64,000 nucleotides of DNA from an uncultured bacterium (GTDB lineage Bacteria > Myxococcota_A > Bradymonadia > UBA7976 > VGTA01). Below are positions 32,301 to 40,667 of this stretch, piece by piece (within the stretch, counting starts at the first letter, position 1; each line of letters begins with the position of its first letter). The notes below the pieces were generated by a model. That model searched no databases. It saw only the letters and a program-made list of their open reading frames with translations, and was not told the origin of the DNA. Made by a program: the position numbers and the translations under genes. The DNA is taken from the NCBI GenBank assembly GCA_943788935.1, contig CALSSE010000029.1, forward strand, positions 1-64,000, given 5' to 3'.

Positions 32301-33991
32301 CCACCATTGAAGCTGACCCTACCAAGAATCCGGGTTCGGCCTCTGACTACCAGCTTCTTCTCTGATTCACCAAAAGTAAGAGTCCGACCATTAGCGATGA
32401 TGGCTGATGATCTCAAGGCGATCGGATCCCCTTGATTGATATCTCCTTTTAGTAAGAGGGCTAAACTTCTCGTCGCAAAGCCAGAGCCCCCCTCCTCAGC
32501 TAAGTATAGACCGTTGTTGAAGACACTGTATCCATTGACATCTACACCGCCCGAGCCTTCTACCCTCATGTCACCTCTAGTGATCTCTAGAGGTGATGAG
32601 ATCCCTGCGCTAGGTAGATTCTCTGTCCCAATCAGTAAGTCATTCAGTTTAATGGTTGGAGGTGAGTCTGGTCGGGCGCTGTTGGAGAGCTCATTATAGT
32701 AAGCGCTTTGGGTAGCGCTGACTTGGAGGCTATCAGATCGATTGGGGTCGCTACCGTTGATCAACCATTGATCGGTGACAGCCAATTGACCTAGTACCTC
32801 TCCACTGCCTCCTATATCTACCCGATTCATCCCCATGATAGACTCCCCCACTTGGGCTGTCCCTGTGAGCAATATATCACCCATCACCTCTAAGAGTGTT
32901 GTGTTGGGGGGCTCTATGAGCTCTTGATCTTGTCTCTTAGCGATGAATAGCCCAAAGCCTAGCCCTTGATCAAGATTAGGGCTGTTAGACTGAGAGACCT
33001 GCCTATCCTCGATAAAGTTAAGCCGATGCAGATTGTTTAGGTCAGCTCCCATCACGTGTAAGTCGCCAGTCACGTTTAGTGGATTTTGAAGTCTTAAATC
33101 ACCATTAACCAATTGTAAGCCTAAACGTCGTGTCTCTTGACCACTTATGGGAGTACCATCAATCTCCAAGTCCCCCTTGATTAGAGAGAAGCGGCTGACC
33201 CATGACAGTCTATTTAATCTCCGAAGTTGATCTAGGGCATGATCTTTGGACGCTAAGTATAGGTTCGCTTGGCCTGATCGAGGTCTCCATAGTAGAGTCC
33301 CTCCACCTGCGCCATTGCTCACCTCAGAGCCTCTAACTAAGAATTCTCCAGTGATATTTTGAGTGAGGTTGTGTCGTACGCTATTTGATAAGTCACGATC
33401 GGCGGTCATTCTTTGCGCATAATGACTGATAGAGGCTCGCGCGACGTTATTTGCTTTTAAGGCCCAATAGGCGAATTCTGACTTTAGGGCATAAGGTACA
33501 GTGCTCAGCTTAATCGGGCGCAGGCAGTTTTGATTGTCTAGACAGACTTTAACTTTTAGCTGATTGTGCCGAGACAATGTTTGAGCGAGCTGGCAGCCGT
33601 TGAGATCGATCTCATTAATATTTAGGTCAAGAACGCTGTTATTAATGACGACGTTGGCTTTCTCCATTCCACATAAAAGCTGATCTTTTAGATCATAAAT
33701 ATTAACCTGCAGGCGACTGATCTCTCGGTCACCGAGCAACAACTTAGCCTGCGCCAGTCGAGCTTGGAAATTAAAAGAGGTCGGGACGTTGGTTGAGTCG
33801 GGATATAGCGCCGAAACTAGAGGGTCAACCTGATGAAGTTGGCAACGTAAAGAGGGTTCATTGAGGGCGTTGACATTAAATTCACATGACCTCGCTCTCA
33901 CCTCGATATTACTCATTATGACGAACACTAATGTCAAAGAGAGGCAAGAGACAACTCGCCCCAATGTCCATGTATCTTTGATGCTTCTCAT
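29321..33991 (-). CDS. Secreted protein: tail-fibre-like N-domain, DUF4215, type-3 repeats, seven cadherin/VCBS-like modules
   Basis: 1556 residues. The signal peptide ends VRARS. The N-terminal domain (about 70-190) ends LSTVPYALKSEFA and matches those of both flanking genes. Short beta-solenoid-like turns follow, then DUF4215-type repeats (about 600-737), thrombospondin type-3 calcium loops (about 740-827), and seven Ig-like modules, most opening NDxPVAxxD and containing NDxDxD and GxFTYxP motifs, as in VCBS/cadherin-like repeats. The fifth and sixth modules are almost identical at DNA level. A GAGG site lies 7 bp before the ATG. The gap to the upstream gene is 106 bp, the longest in the operon, so an internal promoter is possible but none is clear. 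It is probably a long calcium-stiffened adhesin. Confidence 0.87.
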   Translation of the reverse strand: MRSIKDTWTLGRVVSCLSLTLVFVIMSNIEVRARSCEFNVNALNEPSLRCQLHQVDPLVSALYPDSTNVPTSFNFQARLAQAKLLLGDREISRLQVNIYDLKDQLLCGMEKANVVINNSVLDLNINEIDLNGCQLAQTLSRHNQLKVKVCLDNQNCLRPIKLSTVPYALKSEFAYWALKANNVARASISHYAQRMTADRDLSNSVRHNLTQNITGEFLVRGSEVSNGAGGGTLLWRPRSGQANLYLASKDHALDQLRRLNRLSWVSRFSLIKGDLEIDGTPISGQETRRLGLQLVNGDLRLQNPLNVTGDLHVMGADLNNLHRLNFIEDRQVSQSNSPNLDQGLGFGLFIAKRQDQELIEPPNTTLLEVMGDILLTGTAQVGESIMGMNRVDIGGSGEVLGQLAVTDQWLINGSDPNRSDSLQVSATQSAYYNELSNSARPDSPPTIKLNDLLIGTENLPSAGISSPLEITRGDMRVEGSGGVDVNGYSVFNNGLYLAEEGGSGFATRSLALLLKGDINQGDPIALRSSAIIANGRTLTFGESEKKLVVRGRTRILGRVSFNGGVETRGGCRIVIPEDQTGKPVNKVERFSLVCGERDVLLRPFRCGNDDIDPGEQCDDANLIDGDGCSSHCLCEPENLIDRIYFKPKEGSNELKACAGDLCGNLEIDLGEDCDDTFLLAKIDRDAYVAGSRCESCQNIGCGNGIKSLDSLGAEEECDDGNNIDGDGCDRLCHIEDSDGDEVDDGRDNCPNHVNGDQNDFDGDQIGDICDDDDDNDGLSDVAEASLGTEPLDADSDNDGASDRDDNCPLIANAGQEDQDTDGLGDVCDNEAPVALNDSYNLNEDDTLTVDTHLESVLNNDTDFDSRIPEDVTVELVQNSGPSSSSNFSLLANGQFTYEPEEDFNGVDTFRYIVRDSDNLVSNEAIVTITVSALNDPAVGVDDAYTLNEDEVLNVNGGNHPSVLANDTDIDDDLVNLKCRRTGNVASGTLNFNIDGTFTYTPTENDVGNDSFTYQVSDDENSPTWSDDITVSITVRPINDPPVAVDDGPYSTSEETLLTVPVAEGVTSNDTDTEGDNLSAIVVDDSNANGTVTLDPNGSFTYQPADDFFGVATFTYKITDDGAPPLESEATVTVTINVTAVNDTPIAEDNTYSTVEDVTLVVDNSDADHLSVIQNDRDVDDEIGVLTARVDTDVTKGALDFDPNGHFTYRPNENENGSDSFTYKVRDDSNPPQWSEIATVTINIVSDNDAPVTTFTAQQEVNEGDVALNGQLTATDVDIGHEANLIFSNVSNPAVAGLTINDTGNFTFDTNHADYNALAQDETQTKQVTYRVTDPDGANMDGSFNIIISGTNDAPVTTFTAQQEVNEGDVALNGQLTATDVDIGHEANLIFSNVSNPAVAGLTINATGNFTFDTNHADYNALAQDETQTKQVTYRVTDPDGANMDGSFNIIISGTNDAPVAVEDTYTIESEFELDRDGTIGFEGVRANDSDVDDLTTDLTVVLVDNVDNGTLELNDDGTFTYISNSGFGGEDLFTYKLTDDQDAESNVVTVTITVTQ
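29616..30239. repeat. 312-bp tandem duplication of one adhesin module
   Basis: Two consecutive 312-bp copies (29616-29927 and 29928-30239) encode the fifth and sixth Ig-like modules. Reading both copies by eye I find one difference, a G/T change near 29776 and 30088, which alters Ala to Asp. The unit is exactly 104 codons, so the frame is kept. The near-identity points to a recent duplication or ongoing gene conversion. Confidence 0.95.
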
Positions 33992-34097
33992 GGGCGATCC
34001 TCATCGGGTTTTATGACAGTCTTTAAGTCAGCATTGAGGAGACAGATGCTCCGCCTTAAAACAGAGAAATAGATGGCTATATTAATCATTATCACCT

Positions 34098-37000
34098 CTA
34101 CTGGACATCGAGAGCGATGTTAATTAAGCCACCGTTTATAGTGTAGTTATCGACAATGATGTAGTAGACCCCTCTCGGCAGAGTATGCTCTAGTCGAGCA
34201 TTTGCAGAGTTCTCAGTCACGTTGTCATTACACAACAAGATACTTGAGTTATTGGGAGATCTCAGAGTGGTGTTCTCTTCACATCCAGATTTAATGTAAA
34301 TCACCGAATCAATACTATTAGATGAAGTCGTCACTGTCACTTCACTCTCGGTCTCTAAGATCAGCTCAATTGCTACTTGAGACATCCCTAATCCTGTGGT
34401 GGCTTGATCCGCATTAAACTCAGTATTTGTGGGCTGAACAAAGCCAGGAGGGACTTCATTCAAACATGTCGTTTGTACGTAGCCTGGTCGTCCCAGACTC
34501 GCTAGATTAGGTTGAAATATGAGTGATTTGTCAGGGTCTGTACTCTTATGATAGATCGACGCCAAGAGTTTCTCCTGCTCTGCGCAAGTAAACTTAACAC
34601 CGAGGTACGTCTTACCTTGAACACTAGAGTCGTTGATCCCACCTCCAACAACGATATAGTGCCTACCAGGTGCATAAAATTGTGGAGCGATCAAAGCCAT
34701 TGTGTTGCCCCCAGAGCTATCATCACACACCGAGCTTACTACTTGATCACACCTTTCCCGATAAACAAGGAAAGGATCACTATGTGCTTGACCTTCTAGA
34801 GAATATTGATAGGTCTGAAAAGCGATCATCGATGGTTCGGTGACATCGATTTCAACCACTCTCTGTGGAGCGTTAGAAGTATCGCCAAACAGTTGGATAT
34901 CATTCTCATCAACGCATTGAGTCTCCGAATAGTATTTTGCATTTTCTGCGGGGGATAAGGAGCTGACGACCTCTGACTGAGTTGTATCGATCTCAACAAA
35001 GGCAGAGGTTCCCCGAATGCGGTCGGCGACTTCTAGCTTACAGCTGGTCACAAACTGACAGAGGTTATCACAATCATCGTTATCAACTAAATTCCCATCA
35101 TCACACTCCTCTTTAAGGAGCCCAGTTTCACTCACATCGACTTGAATAGGGTCTATGATCCCATCACCACATCGAGCATAGGTGCAGTCTGCCCGACAGT
35201 TCGCCCTTGGGTAAGTGACTCTAACGATTGAACAATCTGGATCGGCATCGCATGAGTTAGTAGTGAGGCTCTCAGCGATGAGGTTAATGACCAAGTCTTC
35301 TCGGTCATCGTCACTTTGGAGAGTACATACACCGTCTGGTGTCTCTTCTGTGATCAGCCAATGAGTAGCGAACTGAATTGTGCGATTATCGAGGACAAGA
35401 TTAGAGTCATTGAGAGTATCGCAGGCTGTTTGCTCTACATTCTCAATGCGCCTAAAGAATCGACAGTTGTTAAATGCGGTGCTGCTTAAGTCACAATATT
35501 TAGTGACGGGGTTGACTAAGTTATTGGGTCCATCATCACACAGCTCATCCCCTTCTCTGAGGGCATTACCACAGTCACTCTCTAACAGGGCGCTCACCCT
35601 TACCGTGACTCCACCACAAGTAATATCAAAGACATTGGGGATTAACTTTCTAAAATTCTCAGCAGTAGGATCATCAACTATCGCCGGTAGGATTTGACAC
35701 TCTGGCTCGATATCGAAGCTAGGTTCAGGCTCAAAGATCACTTCCTCTGAAAACTGCACTTGGCTATCAAAGTCGACGACGGTGAAGTGAGCAGGCGAGG
35801 TGGCCTCGTCACTTGAAGGATCGAAATTAATAATGAGCTTATCGCTTCCTTGATCATCAACTAGATACATAATCGGCTGACTCTGACCCCCTCTAAGCAA
35901 TGAAAACACCTGACCAATTTGAAGCTCTTTATGAACCTCAACATCACCAATGACCCGAAGATCATTATCGATGTCGAGCTGACCATTGGTGAGAACTGCC
36001 GTTCCATTTACATCTACGTCACCATCGATCACCATTTGCCCCATGGAAGAAGCGCTATCAATCGCAGAGAGCGATATTGAGCCTCGATTGATTCTTGTAG
36101 ACCCCACCCTGAGCGATGAGCGCCCATGATTATATAGTGGGTTTAGAGTGAGGGGACCTGTAAGGTGAATCGGTCCTGATACCGTGAAGAGGTAATGCGG
36201 ACCATTGATCATTAGGTTAGGGTCTCGCCACCCTTGATTAAGGTCTGCGGTAACCGTGACTTCACTCCTCGTGACAACCTCTCCGCTCACTAACATACCA
36301 CCTGCATCGATCGTCGTATTACCTTGAACCGTGATTGGTTGCTCTGTATATGCTAAGCCTTGATCCAACATAAGATCACCGTCTACATTGAGTCGACCTT
36401 GGACGGAGAGCGCCGTTTGAGGTGCGCTGTCTTGAATGTCCATTTCGGGTCTGAAGGAACGGCTGATCTCAATATTAGGCCCATACCAATCGACTAACTT
36501 CGAGGCGATGGTTAATTGGTCTAAATTGGTAATGCCACGCTCAGATACGTTTGATAACCGCGCAATATGCAGATGGTCTGCTTCTTCTGGGCGTGAATTA
36601 GACCTGTATTCACGATGCCAACGGATATATCCGGCCTCAGAGATCTCATCTAACTTTGCCTGATCATCAGAGTTTAACCTCAATGCGCTTGGCCCTAGCC
36701 CTAAAGGTCTTTGAGTTCTAAAAGAGAAGTGACTAGGGATTACGAGACTCGACCAATCGGTATCTTGGTCTACTAGGCGGTAGACATAGGAACTGCTGTG
36801 CGCATAATTGGCTTGGTACACATTCTCTGCTTCACGAGCGATATTCACTCTAATCGCATAAGGAACAGACGAGATATTTACGTCTCTATTAAAGCATCGC
36901 TCAATGCCGCTCGATTGATTATCATTACTGCTTACAAAGTCAGTCTCTCGCGTCTCGCTAAAACATAATCTCATACTGAGTGTCTGTTTTTTGGCGAGCT

Positions 37001-37364
37001 CACGACCAAAGTCGCAACCAGCGTTTAAGCCTAGTTCCAGATTGAGAACGCTGTCTAATATCCTAACATTTTGGAAGGTCTCTTCACAGTCTCCGCCTGA
37101 ACTCAAGTCGCTATATTTGACCTTGAGCTCGTAGACAAGGCCTTCCAAAATTGGGAGCTCGGTTTGGCTAATACGGGTTTGATAACTCAACTTGGGACGT
37201 ATCGGTGATGGTGGAAGAGCCTCTACCTGATTTTGAGAGGGCCTCCCGTTCACCCAAGAGACTGAGCGTTCTGCTCGCGCGATGTGTACCGATCCGATGG
37301 AGACAATGACCAAGACTAATAGTGAGTAAGAAGTGTATTTACATGCAGATGGGCCATTGAGCAT
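34098..37364 (-). CDS. First operon gene: tail-fibre-like N-domain, DUF4215 and PPC-like secreted protein
   Basis: 1088 residues. The signal peptide ends HIARAE. A domain (about 55-185) ends ISSVPYAIRVNIA, the same signature as the next two genes. A stretch of short turns with repeated VxGDVDVNG-like units (about 330-500) suggests a beta-solenoid. Scattered DUF4215-type Cys motifs follow (about 595-760), then two PPC-like sandwiches, the last ending GVYYIIVDNY. An AAGG site precedes the ATG. This is the promoter-proximal gene of the ten-gene minus-strand set. It is probably a cell-surface fibre or adhesin, and its exact ligand is unknown. Confidence 0.85.
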   Translation of the reverse strand: MLNGPSACKYTSYSLLVLVIVSIGSVHIARAERSVSWVNGRPSQNQVEALPPSPIRPKLSYQTRISQTELPILEGLVYELKVKYSDLSSGGDCEETFQNVRILDSVLNLELGLNAGCDFGRELAKKQTLSMRLCFSETRETDFVSSNDNQSSGIERCFNRDVNISSVPYAIRVNIAREAENVYQANYAHSSSYVYRLVDQDTDWSSLVIPSHFSFRTQRPLGLGPSALRLNSDDQAKLDEISEAGYIRWHREYRSNSRPEEADHLHIARLSNVSERGITNLDQLTIASKLVDWYGPNIEISRSFRPEMDIQDSAPQTALSVQGRLNVDGDLMLDQGLAYTEQPITVQGNTTIDAGGMLVSGEVVTRSEVTVTADLNQGWRDPNLMINGPHYLFTVSGPIHLTGPLTLNPLYNHGRSSLRVGSTRINRGSISLSAIDSASSMGQMVIDGDVDVNGTAVLTNGQLDIDNDLRVIGDVEVHKELQIGQVFSLLRGGQSQPIMYLVDDQGSDKLIINFDPSSDEATSPAHFTVVDFDSQVQFSEEVIFEPEPSFDIEPECQILPAIVDDPTAENFRKLIPNVFDITCGGVTVRVSALLESDCGNALREGDELCDDGPNNLVNPVTKYCDLSSTAFNNCRFFRRIENVEQTACDTLNDSNLVLDNRTIQFATHWLITEETPDGVCTLQSDDDREDLVINLIAESLTTNSCDADPDCSIVRVTYPRANCRADCTYARCGDGIIDPIQVDVSETGLLKEECDDGNLVDNDDCDNLCQFVTSCKLEVADRIRGTSAFVEIDTTQSEVVSSLSPAENAKYYSETQCVDENDIQLFGDTSNAPQRVVEIDVTEPSMIAFQTYQYSLEGQAHSDPFLVYRERCDQVVSSVCDDSSGGNTMALIAPQFYAPGRHYIVVGGGINDSSVQGKTYLGVKFTCAEQEKLLASIYHKSTDPDKSLIFQPNLASLGRPGYVQTTCLNEVPPGFVQPTNTEFNADQATTGLGMSQVAIELILETESEVTVTTSSNSIDSVIYIKSGCEENTTLRSPNNSSILLCNDNVTENSANARLEHTLPRGVYYIIVDNYTINGGLINIALDVQ

Positions 37365-37535
37365 AATCTACCTTTAAGTCCTGTAAACTCTACGTAAGAT
37401 AAAGACTTCAGCTGAGCACTTATAAGAACAAGACTAGTGCATAAAGCACATTTCCCTCCTACAATATAAGTGCTTGGCTTCAGTTGTTTGAATGAATCGC
37501 TATAAACTATCACAGTTTTAGTCCTTAAAAGTCAA
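37365..37535 (-). promoter_or_regulatory. Leader and candidate promoter of the giant minus-strand operon
   Basis: The minus strand has TTGACT (37530-37535) and, 18 bp on, GATAGT (37506-37511), a plausible but imperfect sigma-70 pair. The leader of about 140 bases has a 10-bp perfect inverted repeat (37415-37424 and 37465-37474, AGCACTTATA/TATAAGTGCT). Inside it are a small GTGC/GCAC hairpin and a strong AGGAGG site followed by ATG and five codons. The structure could regulate translation or elongation, but no known riboswitch class is recognised. Confidence 0.35.
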
Positions 37536-37538
37536 TGA

Positions 37539-38045
37539 TTTAGATTAAGTGGGGGAGTCTCTCTAGATTTTGGCGTAGATATCGTCGACTGGGCGACTGA
37601 CGAGGGGGCTCGTATCAGTGATGAAGGTTTAGCGGGAAATGAAGATGTCGAAGGTGGTGATCAGGGCTTGACAGTAGAAGCCGACGCGACCTTAGAAGAT
37701 TATATGGGAGGAGGAGAGGGCCCTACGTTGAACGGTGATCTACCGCCTATGGACGACCTCCCTTTCTCTGACCTCCTTCTCTCATTTCCTCAATACGAGA
37801 TCCCTACTGAAGAAGATTGTGATTGGACACTGGAATCAGGACGTGCACAGAGTCATCGTGGGCTAGAGCAGATTGAAGATGAATTTATTATCGGGATCGC
37901 CTATCGAGCCTCGATCGCAGCTGGTCACGATTTACCGGTCACGTTTTGCGTTGTTGATAATGCAGTCTCTGGGCGCATTACATTAGATAACCAATGGGTT
38001 GCCAATCAACATGGGATAAGGATTGGAGAGATCAAGCTATATTAA
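37539..38045 (+). pseudogene. 5'-truncated lipoprotein-like gene remnant
   Basis: The frame is open from just after a TGA at 37536 to the stop at 38045 (about 168 codons), with no ATG or GTG. The only usual start is a TTG at 37668, which has no good ribosome-binding site. The upstream in-frame part reads as an acidic, Gly-rich linker like those that follow the lipid-anchor Cys in other lipoproteins here, but the signal peptide and lipobox are missing. The C-terminal part (from about 37795) contains two Cys and looks folded. I infer that the 5' end was lost, perhaps when the divergent operon promoter came to sit at 37506-37535. A functional TTG-started protein of 125 residues cannot be excluded. 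Confidence 0.55.
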
Positions 38046-38408
38046 GAACAATTGATTGAGCGAGAACTCTTCACTTATGACGCTGCGACCAAACAAAATC
38101 GTTTAATGACCGAGAGCGAGAAGCAGGCATGCTTAGTTGAATAAGTCTGGTCTGTTTTTCTGATTAGACCTCTTTATTTTCTGAGATGATACTCTCCCCC
38201 CTACTCGGGGTTCATGTGGCCAAAGTACTTCGCCAATGAATAGATCCTAGAGAGAGAGACTGAGGCCATAGCTAAAGTCAGTAACCAATAAAAAGGGCTG
38301 TTACTTTGTTTATGACTTTGTTTGATGAACGAGTTATTTTTCGCATAGTCTGCTTAGATCACCATTAAATACTTAGCTCCCAAACCTACTCATGAAAAAA
38401 GGATAAAT
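38046..38408. other. Intergenic region, no gene seen
   Basis: Short frames here lack start sites and coding character, and no tRNA or other structured RNA is evident. A weak stem GGTCT/AGACC (38149-38153 and 38166-38170) followed by a T-rich stretch could terminate transcription from the left. An AAGGA site at the right edge belongs to the next gene. Confidence 0.5.
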
Positions 38409-39281
38409 ATGCAGATCCATCGGTTGTTCACGGTACGTTTGCCGAATCTTTCTTTGTCGACGACGCTCATCTTTCTCTCATCAGTTTATCTGTTGAGCTC
38501 TCCAAGCGTAGCTCAAACTACATCGGGAGAGATCTCCCTAGCCGATCTGCAAAAGATGCCTAACCTTACAAGGGCTCAAGCTGAGATTAAAGCTCTGTTA
38601 GATCATACCGATGATCTCAACCGAGGGCGCTCTTCGCACAGTGAGATCACGCTCAAGGTCCATAACCCACGTTATCAAAGAGCTCTCAAAATGAAGGTGT
38701 GGACAAAAGGGACAACGCACTCGTTAATTCGAATCACTTCGCCTAAACGAGAAGCGGGTATGGCGACGCTTAAAGTGAATGATGAGGCCTGGAACTACAT
38801 GCCCAATCTCGACCGGACGTTAAAAATCTCAACCTCGGCGATGGGAGGTTCTTGGATGGGGAGTCACTTCACGAATGATGACCTCGTTCGAGGTGTTCGC
38901 TTGAGTGAGGCCTATACTTGGGAGCTTAAAGCTCAGCCTGATATGAAGACATCACCAGAGGCGCGAGGTCATTACATCATTTATCTTGAGGCAAAGCCGA
39001 ACGCCCCCGTAGTGTGGGGATCACTGATTCTTGAAATCAACGCTCAAAAGGTTCCGCTTCGAATGCGTTATTTCAATGAGCGTGGCCGACTGGTGAGGAC
39101 TTTAAGTTTTCACGATATCCGAGAGGTGAGTGGAGAGCTCATCCCCTTTAAGATTCGGATTGAACCTAAGTCTAAGCGAGGCAAAGTCGCTCAAGAGTGG
39201 ACTGAGCTGACCTATGATTCACTGGTATTTAATGTCGACCTCTCACGCTCTCTCTTTAGTATGAGAGCCTTAAAACAATGA
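38409..39281 (+). CDS. LolA-like outer-membrane lipoprotein-sorting family protein
   Basis: 290 residues with a signal peptide ending near SVAQ. The body resembles the LolA-like family (outer membrane lipoprotein-sorting protein, PF17131 type). It has a half-open barrel pattern, with RITSPKREAGMATLK, WNYMPNLDRTLKI and a SWMGSHFTNDDL segment, the last a hallmark of this family. An AAGGA site lies 6 bp before the ATG. It overlaps the following permease gene, and all the downstream neighbours are FtsX/LolD-type components. The expected role is a periplasmic carrier of lipoproteins or lipids between an inner-membrane ABC transporter and the outer membrane. It is distinct from classical LolA, so the substrate may differ. 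Confidence 0.85.
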   Translation: MQIHRLFTVRLPNLSLSTTLIFLSSVYLLSSPSVAQTTSGEISLADLQKMPNLTRAQAEIKALLDHTDDLNRGRSSHSEITLKVHNPRYQRALKMKVWTKGTTHSLIRITSPKREAGMATLKVNDEAWNYMPNLDRTLKISTSAMGGSWMGSHFTNDDLVRGVRLSEAYTWELKAQPDMKTSPEARGHYIIYLEAKPNAPVVWGSLILEINAQKVPLRMRYFNERGRLVRTLSFHDIREVSGELIPFKIRIEPKSKRGKVAQEWTELTYDSLVFNVDLSRSLFSMRALKQ

Positions 39282-40666
39282 TGTTGTTAAAGGTCGGATG
39301 GCGTAATATCGGACGTCGAAAAGGTCGCACTCTCCTAACAACTTTAGCGATGGGGGTTGGTGTGGGGCTCACTCTAGGAGCGATCACCCTACAGACCGGG
39401 CTCACTGAAGAGCTCTTTGATGAAATGGTGACTGATACTTTGGGTCACGTTCAGCTCCATCATCCTCAATACTCTGAGACGAAGAGACCGCATTACACGC
39501 TCACTCAAGTGACGCAGACGCTCACCGCCCTAGAGAGCAAACCTGAGGTCGCTTTAGCTGTGCCGCGGGTCTTTGCTTTCGCGCTCGCAGGAGGAGAGCG
39601 TGAGTCTACAGGTGCTTTGGTGATGGGGGTAGACCCAGAGAGAGAAAAAGAGCTCAGCGAGATCCATCTCGAGGTTAAATATGGGCGCTGGTTAAAGGAG
39701 CATAATACTGAGAGTAAGAGTGAGTCTGATCTAGATTCGCAAAACAAGACAGCTCCTGAGACTGCCACCCAAGCAGCCACCCAAGCAGCTGACCCTAGAC
39801 CTCATGGACCTAAAGAGGCCGTGATCGGGGTGGGGCTCGCCCGTGAGCTCAAGCTCGAGATTGGTCAACAGGTAGCGCTCATTGGACAAGATGGTTACGG
39901 GAGTGTCGCTAATGATCTCTTTATGATTGTTGGGTTGGTAGAGTCTGGGTCGGTAGAGCTCGATCGAGGAGGAGTCTGGGTCCCGATGCAAACCTTGCAG
40001 TCTTTCTTAGCTCTCGAAGATCAGGTTCATGAGATCGTCGTGCTCGGTCAAACAAGCGCAGTGAGAGAGTTCAACCCCAGTAAGACTCAAGATCTAGCTC
40101 AGCTCAAGATGTTAATCACGGCGACACTCGCGCAAGAATCTATTCTGCGACCAGAGCGCTCTCTCTTAATCGAGACGTGGAAAGAAGCGAATCCCTCTGC
40201 TGCTCAGCTCATCGAGAGCCAATCTGTTGGAGCTTATGTGATGTTGATGATCGTCTTCTTAGTGTCAGCTTTAGGTATCCTCAACACGCTCTTGATGGCT
40301 GTTTTTGAGAGAACTCGTGAGCTAGGAGTCCTGCTCGCGATCGGGACTTCACCAAGCCAAGTCTTCGCTATGGTGGTGAGTGAGGCTTGGATGTTAGCGA
40401 TCTTAGCTTCTGGCGTCGGGCTGATGATCGGGGGGGTCTTTTCGTTTTGGCTAGTAGAGTATGGTATCGACTTCTCTGTTCAAAATGGCGAGGGGCTCAG
40501 TTACGGCGGAGTGAGACTCTCCCCAATCATCCGAGGGACATTTGATTGGGGGTGGGTGAGCATTACCCTGATCTCTCTGTTTGTGGTCACTACGATTACT
40601 TCTCTATGGCCCGCTTGGAGAGCGGCTAGAGTCTCTCCGTTAGAAGCGATGAAGGTTGATACTTAA
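39278..40666 (+). CDS. ABC transporter permease, FtsX/MacB (LolE-like) family, first copy
   Basis: 462 residues. One N-terminal membrane segment follows an RNIGRRKGRT basic motif (about 20-42). A large periplasmic MacB-type domain comes next, then three membrane segments (about 310-450) and the typical WPAWRAARVSPLEAM end. The periplasmic part has a low-complexity, Glu/Gln/Ala-rich insertion near residues 145-175. The start overlaps the previous stop as ATGATG. It should pair with the second permease and the ATPase downstream to form a mechanotransmitting transporter that extracts a substrate from the inner membrane and hands it to the LolA-like protein. Confidence 0.88.
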   Translation: MMLLKVGWRNIGRRKGRTLLTTLAMGVGVGLTLGAITLQTGLTEELFDEMVTDTLGHVQLHHPQYSETKRPHYTLTQVTQTLTALESKPEVALAVPRVFAFALAGGERESTGALVMGVDPEREKELSEIHLEVKYGRWLKEHNTESKSESDLDSQNKTAPETATQAATQAADPRPHGPKEAVIGVGLARELKLEIGQQVALIGQDGYGSVANDLFMIVGLVESGSVELDRGGVWVPMQTLQSFLALEDQVHEIVVLGQTSAVREFNPSKTQDLAQLKMLITATLAQESILRPERSLLIETWKEANPSAAQLIESQSVGAYVMLMIVFLVSALGILNTLLMAVFERTRELGVLLAIGTSPSQVFAMVVSEAWMLAILASGVGLMIGGVFSFWLVEYGIDFSVQNGEGLSYGGVRLSPIIRGTFDWGWVSITLISLFVVTTITSLWPAWRAARVSPLEAMKVDT

Positions 40667-40667
40667 C

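Noticed and set aside
37316-37513. 65-codon minus-strand frame overlapping the start of the first operon gene
   Set aside because: It starts with GTG inside the candidate promoter and has no ribosome-binding site. The short leader frame within it is noted as a separate possibility.
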